From: Allodiplogaster sudhausi
Lineage: Eukaryota > Nematoda > Chromadorea > Rhabditida > Diplogasteridae
Assembly (NCBI GenBank): GCA_945643635.1
Contig: CALZFC010000077.1
Span: forward strand, 1,250,001 to 1,314,000
Direction of reading: 5' to 3'
DNA length: 64,000 nt
Part shown: piece by piece, positions 11,046 to 32,094 of the stretch
Layout of the letters: the number at the start of each line of letters is the position of its first letter
Numbering within the stretch: position 1 is the stretch's first letter
Position numbers and translations under genes: made by a program
The notes under the pieces: generated by a model
Seen by the model: only the letters and a program-made list of their open reading frames with translations
Database searches by the model: none
What the model was told of the DNA's origin: nothing

Positions 11046-11626
11046 TCTTGGCCATTGCCTTTCAGGCTAACGAGCAGAACCACCTGGTCATCTCTCATGT
11101 ATTTCGCGTTGATAAAAGTGATGGGAAAAAGTGTTTCGGGTAATAAATAGATAAACAAATAAATATAAGTATAATTTTAGTATTATTATTTTAAATCATA
11201 TTTGCTACTATTATTTAAATCATATTTAATTTTTTTATAAACACTTTTCCTAAAATTATACGAACAAAATGAATTTTACTTTTTAAAACGGAAAACTTTA
11301 TGAAGACAAAATAACTCTACCTACATATATTATACATATTCTATGATGCTTACATTTATTTAAACACTTAACCATCACTTTTAGAAAAGCGATGTACCGT
11401 ATTTTCTCTATTAGTGCCCCACCCTCTATTAGAACCAACACTCTAATTGTGCCCCCTCTCTCAAGGGTATTGAAAAATAGTATAGTAGTTTTTTTTTCGA
11501 AACGAGAAAAATTGATGAAAACAAAATAATAATATCTAGACTTCATAAATATTTAAACAAATTTACATGCCAGATGTCCAGGTGGTTCTGTTACGCTCAT
11601 GAGAATTAAAGGCAGGAGCAAAAACC
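11046..11626. mobile_element. MITE family 1, copy C (enlarged by a nested insertion)
   Basis: Ends match the other copies (left CTTGGCCATTGCCTTTCAGG, right CAGGTGGTTCTGTTACG...). It is about 190 bp longer than copy B because a fragment of the CCGTATTTTC repeat family sits at about 11397-11484 and part of the MITE interior is repeated after it. Confidence 0.65.
11397..11484. repeat. Fragment of the CCGTATTTTC repeat family nested in a MITE
   Basis: Begins CCGTATTTTCTCTATTAG, identical to the end of the element at 24649, followed by CCCCACCCTCTATTAGAACC-type units and TTGAAAAATAGTA. Confidence 0.6.
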
Positions 11627-13134
11627 TCCTCCGATCCTCCTGACTTGGGTATTTAAAAAAAGCATAAAAGAATCCGAAAGCATACTAAACACAGATTATG
11701 AAATAGGGGTGAAATGAACCTAACCATATGAAGCCAGCTGGACGTTATTAGTCCGAGAATGCAAAATTGCATGAGAATTCTCTCACCCGCTATATTCCTA
11801 GAGGTATCTCAATATTCCTTTGTTTTCCTCTCTGTATCGAATCTTCTGGACATTATCGGTTCAATCGATAGAAATTTGCCATCAGAAAAATGTAATTTGG
11901 AAAAAATATTCATTTCCATTGCAAGCCATAATTCGCATATGGATATAACGATGCATTCATGACCCCTCGTTATTGAGCAGCATTCTATATACATATATGT
12001 CTGCACATATGTATGTACTATGTACATATGTATCTTATTTAACGGTCCTGTATTTGAGGGGAGCCTACCGCTTACGATTCCGAACAAACCTCACCGGATT
12101 GATGCCTTGCTTGAACTTGATGTCTGCTCTGGTGGTATTTCGAACGACACTCGAGGTGCGGCTGGAGATAACTTTTAGCTTTCTTTACAGTAGTCTATAG
12201 AAGAAGCATGGTTATTAAAATACGAACGGAAATATGGAGAAAAGTAAATGAAACTACTAAGATGAGGTTTGTTCGTGAAAAAAACTGAGAAAAATCTCGA
12301 GGTCCTTCATCGACACAGTCACACTCTTTCGATCTCAAGCTAGCAACTCGCTAGACGATTCTCAAGGAAACGGCCCAACCCATCAATCTACGCATTGCTC
12401 TATATCTCTCTCTCTCTCTGATTTCTTTTCTCTCTTCAGATCTCATGTAGACTCTAGAGAATGCTAGAGACGTCCTGTACGTTTCTCATAGACATTTCTT
12501 GTATCTGATTCGATCTCATTTAGAGAGTGGTGCAACGCACACTCGAAAAGTTGCATAGCAATAGAAAAAAAATGAGCGTAAAAAAGGTGTTACGTGTGCA
12601 GATTTGAAGCAGCTGCTCTTGATTGTGTGTAGATTTTTTTTCCCGAGTAATAAAGTACACAGAAAAATTTCGTAAAATATCGCGAAAGGACATACGAAAT
12701 GCTCGATTTTATTTACGAATTTTTACAAACAAGTCTCTGCGCCAGATGCAAGATTTACGAATATTATTTCTGTGTGCATTCTTACTCTGCGCTGACGTAC
12801 ATATTATTGAAGAAGAAAACAATCGTTTTTGTCTACTCATGATCATCGTCAGTTTTAGCCTTCATTTTCTTGCGAGGTGTTCAAATTCTACTTATGAATT
12901 AAGTCTCATCCTGATGTATGCTTTCCTGTAGATTGAAGACTCTTTTCATTGCCCAATTTTTCTTCATATAGTCAACATTTTTGCTTCATATAGTCTTACT
13001 CAGTATATGAAGCACAAATGTTGTTTTCATTAATGACTAGCCTCACCTTTATCTTCAGGAAATTAGCAAACCTTGCTATGTTTTATTATAAATGTTTTTT
13101 TATGCCAAATGGAATCACTCGTTAAGCTCGATCG
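11627..13134. other. Gene-poor stretch with one arm of a tandem duplication
   Basis: 11680-11790 matches the flank of Kunitz copy A. The rest has short CT runs near 12405 and the first arm of a tandem duplication (12555-12960). A short open segment near 12065-12185 on either strand has no recognisable domain. No gene supported. Confidence 0.5.
12555..12960 (+). repeat. Tandem duplication, unit 1
   Basis: Sequence from AGCAATAGAA...ATGAGC through CTCTTGATTGTGTGTAGATT and CGAGTAATAAAGTACACAGA recurs at 13602-13990, about 1.05 kb downstream. Both units contain scattered indels, so neither looks coding. Confidence 0.7.
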
Positions 13135-13550
13135 ATTTTTGGCCATTGCCTTTCAGGTTAATGATCGCAACAGAATTAGCAGAACATTTAGCATTTTCTT
13201 CGATTTTACAAATGTGCTGGTAAAAAGTGTTTAAATAAATATAAGTCCCATGGAATATGTCAAATTTAGGTATAATTATTATTTTAAATCATGTTTGCTA
13301 CTATTATTCTTAACAATGTTTCCTTGTTTTATTTCAACGCTTCCCAAAATCATATGAACAAAATGCATTGTATTTTCCCAAACCGGAAGACTTGATGAAG
13401 ATAAAATAATATTACTTAAAATATATATATTTCATGAGACTTACATTTATATAAACACTTTCCCATCGCTTTTAGCAAAGCGAAATATGTACATGCGCAA
13501 TGTACAGGTGGTTCAGTTGGGCTGATTAGCGTGAAAAGCAGGGGCTAAAA
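13135..13550. mobile_element. MITE family 1, copy D
   Basis: Left end TTTTTGGCCATTGCCTTTC; right end GTGAAAAGCAGGGGCTAAAA is the inverted complement. The interior matches copies B and C. It lies between the two units of the tandem duplication. Confidence 0.75.
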
Positions 13551-13601
13551 TTTTTTTTCAATTACTTTCGTCGTCATTTGCGACAGTATGATGTACCTTA
13601 A

Positions 13602-13990
13602 ATAGCAATAGAATAAAAAATGAGCTTAAAAAGTGTTATCTGTGCTGATTTGATGCAGCTGCTCTTGATTGTGTGTAGATTTTTTCCCCGAGTAATAAAG
13701 TACACAGAAAAAACACACATATATATCGGGAAAGGACATGCGAAACGCTCGATTTTATTTACGAATTTTTACTTACAAGTCTCTTCGCCAGATGCAAAAT
13801 CCACGAATATTATTGCTGTGTGCATTCTTGCGCTGCGCTTATGTAATAACATTAGTTTCTTTTTCTACTCAAGATCATCTTCAGTTTTAGCCTTCATTTT
13901 CTTTCGAGATGCTCAATTTTCACGGGTGAATTAAGTTTCATCCTGCTGTATGCTTTCCTGCAGATTGAACTCTCTGTTCATTGCCCATAA
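13602..13990 (+). repeat. Tandem duplication, unit 2
   Basis: Second copy of the sequence at 12555-12960, with the same CTCTTGATTGTGTGTAGATT and GAGTAATAAAGTACACAGAA motifs and the CTCGATTTTATTTACGAATT segment. Confidence 0.7.
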
Positions 13991-14379
13991 ACAACATTGT
14001 TTTCGTTTTAAAACGTGTTGTAAACAAAATCGCATGTGAAATGATGAACTGGGCTTACTCAGTGAGTACAGGAAGAAAAAATGTTGTTTTCATGAATGAA
14101 AACGAGCTTCAGCGATATCTTCAAGAAATCAGCAAAACTGAAAAGGTTTTCTAGTAAAGTGGCACTCTCTACGAAATATGTATGAGAAAATGCACGAAGG
14201 AGTTCGAAGTTGTATGGAACATTTGTCGTTAGGTTTTTTTTTAACTCACGCTTATACGAACATGACGTATGGAATGTTCACAGTAGCTAATAAATAACCA
14301 AAATGCTTGAATAGAAGGCGCGAACACATACATACATCGAGCAAGCGCTGTGGCTCCGCTGCGATGCACCTTTGTAATG

Positions 14380-14743
14380 AAAGAGTGAGCGCGAGAAAGA
14401 AATAGAGGTGGAGAAAGAGAGAGAGAGAGAATGAGACAGAGAAAGACATGGAAAGAGATAGAGGTAGAAAAAGAAACAGAGACAGACAAAGAGAGATCGA
14501 GAGAGGAAGAGAGAGAGAGAGGAAAGGATGTGATCGAAAAAGGAAGTGCACCACACACACCTCTTGAAGCGTCCTCCTGGTACTCTTAGGAGGCTATCAA
14601 GTCTCAAGAGACGGATGTCCATTCTGCTATGCACTTGACTATGAAGACTGAGAGAGAAAGAGAAGAAAGAGAGATACAAGGGAGAGAGAGAAGGATACTG
14701 AAAGAGGAAGAGAAAAAGAGAAAGAAAAAGAGAAATCGAGAGC

Positions 14744-14779
<36 letters not shown>

Positions 14780-17286
14780 AGAGAAAGAATGAGAGCAGAG
14801 AGAGACAGAGATTGATAGAGAGAGAGGGAGAGAGATTGGGGCGGAGAGGGAAAAGATGAGGAGAAAGACGAAAGGGAGAAACAGACTTTTGAGAGAGAGA
14901 GAGTGAACTATCAATTGAGGCTCTAAGAGCAAAGAGGAGTGAGCTGAGAGCTACAATAAATTAAAAGGGAGCCTGAGAGGCGAGATAAAGTGGTGTTCAA
15001 CACAGTTCTTCGATTCAGCAAACCTCTTCTCACCCTCATCAAGAGAGGTGAGATTGAGAGAACGAAGGAGAGAAAGAAACATAATGAGAGATGGAGAGAG
15101 AGAGTGAGAGAAAGTGAGAGTGAGAGAGATTGAGAGAGAGAGAGTGCTGTTTTCTAAAAGATGCGCATCTTTCCGTTATGTTTACATACCCATACACATC
15201 TGCGCTGCAGAAAGTTGTGACCATTGCTCTGTTGGAAGGAAAACATTGGGGGTGGTTGGAGGCCATTAGGAATGTTGGGGGTGGGTGCATCGAGGGCCCT
15301 TGTGTTGGGTGCATGTACACACCCCCATTACGAATATGGGGGTGGGTGCATCGAGGGCCCCTTGTGTTGGATGCACGTACACCACCCCCTTCTAAAATGT
15401 AGAGAGACTTGAAGCCGACGTTTCCCTTTCAGAGCCCATCGCCTCGGTCTCACTGATGATTTAACCCTCACCCTCCTCCTCTCACCCATCTCCTTTAGCT
15501 TCTCCGTGTGTGTTAGCTTCTCGTTCCGGGAAGGCCCGATGTCATCGTTTGAAAGGGAGAAGGAAGAGAGAGAGAGAGAAAGAGAGAGAAAGAGAGATAG
15601 AGAGAGGGAAAGAAGGAGAGAGAGAGAGGGAGAGAAGACAGAGAAAGTGAGAAAATGACAGAAATTCGGACAGATTACTGAGCAATGAGATAGGAAACGG
15701 GCGCTAAAGCGTGAAACGGATACAGAATTGTAGAAAGAGGATCATGGTTGCAGATAAAGTGAGAGAAAGAGAGAAGAGAGAGAAGGAGAGAGAGAGGAAG
15801 AGGAAGAGAAATATACGGTATCGATGAAAGAGCGAAAGATTAGGAGAAAAGCGGACTTAGAGGGGGAGAGAAGGGTATAGAGGGGAAATAGAGAGAGAGA
15901 GAGAGAAAGAGAGAGGGAGAAAAGGAGAGTTAGAGAGAAAGGGCAAGAAGCCTCGGGCGAGTCGTATTAAGACCGCATTTCAGCACGCGACTCACGAAGT
16001 ACTGAGTGAGTGACAGCGACGGAGGAATGATTGAGAGAGGAAGTGAGAGAGTAAGAAGGAGAGCGAGACGTAGAAAAAGAGAGAGAGAGAGTGAGAGAGA
16101 GAAAGAGAGAAAGAGAGAAAGAGAGAGAGAGAGAGAAAGTGAGAAAGAAAGAGAGAGAGAGAGAGAAGGTGAGAGAGAGTAAGCGAAGCAGAGAAAGAGA
16201 GAAAAACATTTCAGAGAAAAAGAGCCATGTGCTGAGAGCGGCGAGCTAGACGTGTAGAGAGAAAACTGAGAGAAAAAAGGACATTCAGAGGGTAGCCATA
16301 GATTCGCATGCTTCCGCATCTCTCTCCCCTTCTCTCTCCTTTCTCTCGCTCTCGTTTTCTCTCTCTCTCTCTCTCTCGTTTTCTCTCTCTCTCTCTCGTT
16401 TTCTCTCGTTTTCTCACTCTTTCTCTCTCGCACCCTATGCAAGGCTGCAAGGCTTTTATGGAAGAATTAATGTCTGCGAAAGGTCGAACGAAATTCTCGC
16501 TCTCTCTCTTCTTCTATCTCTCTCAATCTCAGCGCTCTTTTCCGTCTCTTTCGATTCTCTTTCTCTCTCTCTCTCTCTCACTGCTCTCCATCTCTGATCT
16601 CTTACCTGCTCTCTCTCTCTCATGCACACTATTTCTTCTCTCTCGTTGTCACCCCCCCCCCCTACCACCCCCTAAAAAGCGTACGTGCCTGCATGACATG
16701 ACAGCGGACAAACGGCAGCAAAGTTTTTTTTGGGAGCACCATTCTCATTTTTCTTTCTCTCTCACCCTCTCTCTCTCACTCTCTCTCAATCTCTCTCTCA
16801 CCCTCTCTCTCTCACTCTCTCTCTCTCTCTTCCATCCCTCTCTCTCTCTCTTTTCAGTCTATCCTTCTCCCTATTCATTTCGCCAGTCCTCTCTCGCCAT
16901 CCATCTCCGCACCCAATTTCACCACAGTACTCGTTCTAAATGCCTAATTGCGTCAGCTTTGCCATTTTCTTGTAGACTTGTTGCCAACATCACTTGTCAC
17001 TTGCTCTTTCTCTATATCTCTCTCTCTCTCTCTGTCTCTCTCTCTAGCTCTCTCTCTCTCTCTGTCTCTCTCTTCCTCTCACTCTCTCTCCTCATCCCTC
17101 CCTCTTTCTCTCACTTCTCTCGTAATCCATTGACTCGACACCCGTTTGGCTTCAGGTCCTTGTCTATGCACAAGAGTTGGGCCAAGTAAATAGCTGCCAA
17201 GACAGCCCACATCTATGTATGTACGTGAAGCGTAGGGGGTGAGAGAGGAGAGAGAGATAGGGAGAAAAGAGAAAGAGAGAAAAGAG

Positions 17287-17321
<35 letters not shown>

Positions 17322-17349
17322 ATAGGGGGAAAGAGAGAGAGGAGCGAGA

Positions 17350-17387
<38 letters not shown>

Positions 17388-17798
17388 AAGAGAGAGAGAT
17401 AGAGTTTTGGTCAAAGATTGCATGCAAGCCCGCCCACGCCATGTAAATTTAACTAGATAGAGTATATGCAAAGCCAACTCCCGTGCACCAAACAACTCTC
17501 CAAAGCTATAGAAGCTGCCAAACTTCCTTGGAGATGCATGTGGCCTTCTATTTATCATTTATTTGTATGTATGTGCGCTGTTTGTTTATAACAGTATGCT
17601 GCTTATGTGCTAAACTATTCCTCATTTATTTACTAACTATGTAGCTTACAAGTAATTGTGTCACTCCAGCAGTACAGTACTTTGTATACTTTGTAAAACT
17701 GTTACACAGCACAAACGGCTATGGCTATATCCATCGCTTGCTATGAAGTAGTCGCTAATTGGACATAAATGCTTATTACCTAGAATGTGTGCCGTGTG

Positions 17799-17837
<39 letters not shown>

Positions 17838-18204
17838 CTCTCTATCTTTCCCAAAATCTCTCTCTCCTTCTCTCTCACTCTCGTTCTCTCTTTTCTCTCT
17901 TTCTCTCTCTCTCTAAATATTCTCTCTCTCGACTCCTAATTTGGCTCATTTCATGTCGCTTTTTCACCTTTTCCTATATTCTCACAATCAGGTCAAACCA
18001 GCTGATTTTGCATTCCTTTGTCCTTTTTTCGTGCCCTCGTGACGATTCTTGGGAAACTGGAAAGAGAAATGACAAAGCGACTAGTGAGAGAATGTGTGTG
18101 GCAACAGTTTTGCATACTGAGAAAAAGAAAGCAAGAATGGTGCTCCCTCACCATTTTCTCTGATTGTCTCGTCTATCTCTCTCTCAGCATTTTATCTGGC
18201 TGTC

Positions 18205-18248
<44 letters not shown>

Positions 18249-19036
18249 GACGGAAGTGTTCAATGATGAGAGATCTCACATGATGCATATATGTATGTGT
18301 ATAGCTGACAAGAGAGAGAAAGAGAGAGTTAGAGAAGGAGAGAGAGAGTGCGGAAAAGAGAGGAAGTGAGATAGACGGAGGGAACCACATAAAGAATGAG
18401 TTTCGTACGGCTGATTATGCCTAGCGTTCCGAGTTGGCTCGCGTGTTTTTTCTTTGTCTCTCTTCCTTCTCTCTCTCTCACTCTCTCTTTTTTCTCATTC
18501 TTGCTCGCCGTATCTCCCAACTGGTTCACTCTTTCTCTCGCCCTATGATTTGGCTCTCTCTCTCTCTCTCTCTCTCTCTCTACCTATTTCTATCGCTATC
18601 GATTTTTGGCCCGTTGCTGCCTCCTCTGCTTGTGTATGTGTGCGGGGAGGGCGTGTGTGTGTGTCAGTGTCAGCGTGGATTAGATGAGAGGGCGGCTCAA
18701 GTCCCGACCGGGGGATTTGGAGAGAGAGAGAGAAGAGAGAGAGAGAGAAACAGAGAGAGAGAAGATTTCAGACATCCAGGCCCAGTCATTTCAGAAGCAC
18801 TCGCTCCGCCGCAGATCCATAAACGGAGAGAGAAGGAGATTGCGCCGCTAGCAGCAGCTCTCAACGGATTACACGCGCGATTCAAGAAGGATTCGGGAAA
18901 CGACGAGCAAGAGAGCTCTTTGCTAAGAGGAGCGGAAGAGAGCGAGAGAGAGAGAGAGAAGAGAGTCAGAGAAAAAGAGTAAAAGAGAGAGAGAGTGAGG
19001 TAAAGAGAGAGAGGGAGAGGAGGAAAGAAAGCCAGA
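14380..19036. repeat. Strand-switching (GA)n/(CT)n region upstream of arrestin
   Basis: Purine-rich on plus from about 14380 to 16290 (with breaks), pyrimidine-rich from 16310 to 17130, then GA at 17240-17400, CT at 17800-17940 and 18170-18245, GA at 18310-18365, CT at 18460-18585, and GA at 18720-18770 and 18940-19030. The very long Ser/Leu or Arg/Glu-rich open frames are artefacts of the dinucleotide repeat. The last few hundred bases (18780-19037) are more complex and probably include the 5' UTR of arrestin. Confidence 0.85.
15277..15395 (+). repeat. Two-copy tandem repeat of about 65 bp
   Basis: GGGGGTGGGTGCATCGAGGG followed by CCC, TTGTGTTGG and TGCATGTACAC occurs twice in direct order. 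It is the only non-microsatellite repeat inside the GA-rich block. Confidence 0.6.
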
Positions 19037-19037
19037 G

Positions 19038-27689
<8,652 letters not shown>

Positions 27690-28431
27690 AACATCAACAA
27701 TATCCGACTGAACTATGTAGATGAGGATTTTGTTACCTACCTACTATTACTACTACTATTATTATTATTGTTACAATTTTCTTTATAAATATGATTTAAA
27801 ATCATATTTAATTTTAATATGATCATAATATTGAAGAACGAAAAATATGTTGCCTGCTCCCTCTCGCGCGTGTGTTCTTTGTTTCATTTTTTTTGCATAA
27901 TAATACAACATCAAGGTTATTTATTTATTTACAGTCATGCTACACAAACATATTTACTATTTATTGCTCTCCGATTGTGATCGATCCTGTACCCGTAATA
28001 CACGCATCTTGAAGAGTGTGCTGCGTCAAATGGCATTATTTTAGTGTGTCTCTCTCGGATTACTGTATTATTTTAGCGTGTGTCTCTCTTTGATTACTGT
28101 ATTATTATTTTAGTGCGACGGTATTCTTGTGTATGTGATCTAGACTTCGTTATGGCGAATTAATTTTTTTCATTTTCGATCATTTTTTTCTCCTTTCTTT
28201 TTGCTCTTTTTCGTTGATGATGGCCTTTTACGGGTTTCAACAAAATATGAAGCATCGAATTCGCTGCTGTTGCTATCACTAAATTTCGCACATGACGATG
28301 TATTTTTTTTGTGGTTGAAAGATTTCTTTAAAATAATCAGAATAACGTAAGAGCGTCAAAGTCGATGGGAAATGACTGTCAAGAAATCCTTACAAGCAGA
28401 AATTATTCTATGTCTCTCTCTCTCTCTTTCT

Positions 28432-28504
<73 letters not shown>

Positions 28505-28986
28505 TCTCTCTGCCTCTCAGACTTCCTCACTAGATAACTGAACTTTGAAATTTGAGCTAAATTCTTTCTCATTAAAAAACACACCCATGATGTGAATAAT
28601 TTAGATGAGAACTCAGCGGAGCAAAACAGGAAAACTGAAATTTGGAGGTGAGCACGAAAAAAAAGGTTTTCGTTCGCATGCTCTCGACCTTTAAGACAAA
28701 GTACGAAATCAAACTTTGTTTAGGAGTTATAGATACATATGTATATTGTACAAGGTTTAGCTACATAATGCAAGGATTAAATAGACATATGATACACGCA
28801 ATTCTAAGTCAATATTTACAATTTTAAATAAATACAAATATGAATACACATAAACAAGATTTTATATTAATCGATGATAAGCAGCGGTTCAGAGCGCTTT
28901 TAAAAGCATGATCATGACTCTTACACGTTATCAATCTGCATTAAAGTTAATTTCGAACAAATATTTTCAGGCAAAAAAGCGCCAAT
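27690..28986. other. Intergenic: arrestin 3' side and CT repeat
   Basis: Contains a CTACTATTATTATT run after the arrestin stop, a (CT)n tract at about 28410-28515, and sequence from about 28530 to 28900 that is homologous to 34120-34440 (the 3' flanks of the two cysteine-rich genes). No gene seen. Confidence 0.6.
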
Positions 28987-30845
28987 TCAAAATTGAGTTT
29001 TCATTTCCACTGTATGCAACGCAGGAATCGACGGCAGTCTTCCGATTCCGTCAAATTGCTTTCGGAACTTCAGGTAGACGATATATCGTAGGATATCGTT
29101 GCACTGGCCCTAAGAGAGTACACGTACTGTATGTATGTCGAAAAAGAAAAGATGACCATGAAGTCGCTCACCTTGAAGCCATCGATGCGGAATCTCAGGA
29201 ATCCAGAGACGCATGCCTGAAAATGTTTACGACAGAATGTTCACTGTCAATTATTCAGGACCAAATGTTCAAGACATCATTATTTCTGTGGCTCCTCATT
29301 CATTTGTCAGCCTTGGTCGCATCATTGCTAAACACCTACTTACTGATCTTTTTGTTTATAGCTCTCTAATGCACCGCTAACCTTATTCCAGATAAGGCTC
29401 GTAAATTCCGCACAAATGGGACATGAGTCATTGAAGCAGAAGAAGGCGCAGTTGTAGAACATGCATTCCATCATGTTACGCCCCTCAACACATCCATCAC
29501 TTTTGCACTCATCCATCTGCCTCTCGTTTATTTACCGTAATCTTTTCTTGAACAACGCATCTTCTTTGGGTATACAATGTAGTCAACAGACATAACAAAA
29601 TGGAGAAACACTCTTTCAGGAATATAAAAAAACAAACTAGTCGTTAAAAGAAAAAAAAGATCACTTTTAGAAGTTGGCCTTAGTATACCGTCAACTCAAT
29701 TCTGAACATTGCTGAAGTTTCCCGTCAAGTCAATTCTGAACCTTGCTGAAGTTTCCCGTCAAGTCAATTCTGAACCTTGCTGAAGTTTCCCGTCAAGTCA
29801 ATTCTGAACCTTGCTGAAGTTTCCCGTCAATTCAATTCTGAACCTTGCTGAAGTTTGCCCCTGATTCTTTCCCCTGACCTGTGTTCGGGCAGCTTGCACG
29901 CACGTAGACGCGCAATTGAATAAGTCAGAGCATTCATCTGCAAATGATATCGCATCAGTTAATGGATATCTTAGGCAAACGAACGTGCAGATATGAAGAT
30001 GGTTCGTTTACCATAACAATGTCTTGTCCCCTCTCACACACACACATTCCCTCAATCGCTAGTGTGTGAAGTGATCACTTCGATATATAGAGAAGAAGGA
30101 GAGAAATAAGAGACAATCGAGGATTTTGTAAGGTTTGTGCAAAATTTCGACAGAACTGCTGTTTCTAAAGCTTCGGTAATTTTTTCTTCGCAAAAAAAAA
30201 AACCACGTTTGAATTCGCACTCATTCTAGTTGTAGACAAAACAGGAATTTGCTGACTTCCATTGGTATTTGAAGGCTTTCCGTGGAAGAGTTCGATGACT
30301 TGCATACGTGCAGCATCACACATCGTGCACGCGCTACATTCGTCACCACAACCCTTGTTGTTGAACAAGCACAGGAAGTTGATGCTCTCAACAACAAAAG
30401 AAAACAAGGCTAATGGAGACGAAAATGAATAAAATTTTGATTAATTGTATTTAGTTGTTTAGTTGAGATCATCTTAAATGTATATATGAACCTGAGCAGT
30501 AATGTCGTACATCTCCTCGGAAAGTAGCGCGCTGTCAAAGCCCCTTTCCAACATACTAACCTGAGAAGAAAATGAAATGACATGCGAAAAATCGATTGAA
30601 GGCATAAGTTTCATAGAAATTGAGTGGAAAAGATGGAAATGATCAATTAAAAGAGAGTACATTTATGCAAAAAAAAACAAGCGAAAAAGATTCATTTTTG
30701 CACTATGCAAGGAAAGAAAACGTACATTTACGCATCCGGCGATAATGGAACAGGTGAGAAGCTCATGACAGCCCCAGGTAGTCGCTACTCCAAAATTGGA
30801 GAGGAGAAACAACGAGAACGACAGAAGGAGCGTAATCTTGTGCAT
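28987..30845 (-). CDS. Small secreted 20-cysteine protein, copy 1 (family not recognised)
   Basis: Seven exons on minus: 30845-30732, 30560-30492, 30386-30257, 29937-29879, 29516-29382, 29216-29172 and 29109-28987 (TGA). All splice sites fit GT-AG and all phases agree, giving 224 aa. Residues 1-21 (MHKITLLLSFSLFLLSNFGV...) form a signal peptide and no other membrane segment is seen. There are 20 cysteines in clusters: GCGDECSACTMC, DLFNCASTCVQA, MDECKSDGC, and MECMFYNCAFFCFNDSCPIC. The C-terminal 40 residues are basic and cysteine-poor (GQCNDILRYIVYLKFRKQF). The even cysteine number suggests disulphides in an extracellular protein. I do not recognise the family. Copy 2 shares every exon boundary, and conservation of amino acids over introns supports it being real. 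Intron 4 carries a 34-bp minisatellite. Confidence 0.75.
29695..29862. repeat. 34-bp minisatellite, five copies
   Basis: Unit TCAATTCTGAACCTTGCTGA plus AGTTTCCCGTCAAG, nearly identical copies, within intron 4 of the copy 1 cysteine-rich gene. Copy 2 has about one unit at the same place, so it expanded after duplication. Confidence 0.9.
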
Positions 30846-31227
30846 TATCTGTTAATGGATTACTTATATAGAGAGAAAGAGCGTGACAGAGTGAGAGAGA
30901 GAGTGAGCAAGAGGGCGAGAGAGTGAGATAGAGGTGAGGACGAGAGAATGATAAACAGAAGAGAGTTTAGGTACAATACATATGTAGGTGAGGGCAGCGA
31001 ATATGGTAAAAGGTATGTTGAAAATATTTTCTATGATGTTTGAGCGATTGTCGCTTCAAAAAGAGTACATATCGAATTTATCAGTGTCATAAAAGCTATG
31101 TAGATTAAGTATGCTTCCAAGGTCAATAATATGATATTTAAAAAAGAGGTGCTACATATTTTTCATATTTATTCCATTACAAGCTCATAACGAACGGAGT
31201 TTGAAAAAATAAATAAAGTGCATCTAT

Positions 31228-31281
31228 GTATATATATATATAATATATATATAATATATATATATATACATATATATATAT

Positions 31282-31318
<37 letters not shown>

Positions 31319-31332
31319 TATATATAATATAT
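31228..31332. repeat. (TA)n microsatellite
   Basis: TATATATA with TAATATATA and CATATATA interruptions. Confidence 0.9.
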
Positions 31333-31444
31333 GTGGATACTTAAATACACTGTTTACACTTTTGCATGATAGAGCGAAGATGAAACAAAATTCATCATGG
31401 GTTTGTAAGAAAGAGATGTTCTTTCCAAGCAATCAGAAGCTACC

Positions 31445-31460
31445 TTTATATAGTGAGAGA
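31445..31460 (-). promoter_or_regulatory. Conserved TATA-like block upstream of cysteine-rich copy 1
   Basis: Minus-strand TCTCTCACTATATAAA lies in a segment conserved upstream of all three copies (see 36594 and 37835). Here it is about 600 bp from the start codon, so an untranslated exon or another promoter is possible. Confidence 0.4.
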
Positions 31461-31754
31461 TTTTATTGCAACGTCGCTAGTTTTTTTCTCTCTCTTTCTC
31501 TCTCTCTCTCGTCTGCGTTCTGCGGAGACAATTAATGTTGCCCATTCGCTTAATGACTTCATCCATCTCTATATACATATCTCCTCCCTCTCTCCATCTC
31601 TCTCTCTATTTCTCTTTCTCTCAGATATAAATGAAAATCTTACTCCTATTTGCTCTTCGTTTTCCGCAGGTGCACCTACCTCTCTCCGATCCCTTATCTT
31701 CACTTTTTTAACGTCCACCTTCTCTCTATATAGAGATATCGGTAGTGAGAGCTG

Positions 31755-31815
31755 CTAAATATTACACTTCTTCGCATAAAAGACGCGATGTTTGGCGCAG
31801 CGCCGCCAAATACAA
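31755..31815 (-). promoter_or_regulatory. Conserved upstream element of the cysteine-rich gene family
   Basis: The segment with AAAAGACGCGATGTTTGG followed by GCAGCGCCGCCAAATA is repeated at about 36909-36968 and 38006-38072, upstream of copies 2 and 3. It is better preserved than the surrounding sequence. Confidence 0.4.
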
Positions 31816-31986
31816 TTAAAACAAAAATCTTCTTCTGATCTTCTGTACTCCTTCGTGATCTCTTCCTTTTTGTATCTCCCAGAACAGCTTTTCATCTTAT
31901 TAATTAATTAATTAATTAATTAATTAATTAATTAATTATCTACATCGATTAAGATGTTACATCTCTGGTAACAAGATGTGATTAAG

Positions 31987-32094
31987 GTGTTCACGTTGCC
32001 TCACGTGGACGTCGCGAACTTGCCAAATACGGAGATGAAATGCGCACTGGGCAAGTTCGCCGAATTACAAGACAGGCGTCACGAGATTAAATAG
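31987..32094 (+). other. Open exon-like segment, duplicated at about 38180-38260
   Basis: 36 codons open to TAG on plus with coding-like composition (VFTLPHVDVANLPN, then KCALGKFAELQDRRHEIK), preceded by AAG. The copy near 38180 reads LFTLHHADFANIP and stops earlier. It could be the last exon of an unrelated plus-strand gene caught in the duplication. No other exon was found. Confidence 0.25.

Noticed and set aside
12065..12185. Possible minus-strand exon before a GTGAGG donor
   Set aside because: No recognisable domain and no partner exon; frames on both strands are equally open.
14241..18982. Many long open frames rich in Ser-Leu or Arg-Glu
   Set aside because: They follow directly from (CT)n/(GA)n repeats read in any frame; they have no domains and appear on both strands.
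29695..29862. CRISPR-like array
   Set aside because: Units are directly adjacent without spacers, and the window is eukaryotic.
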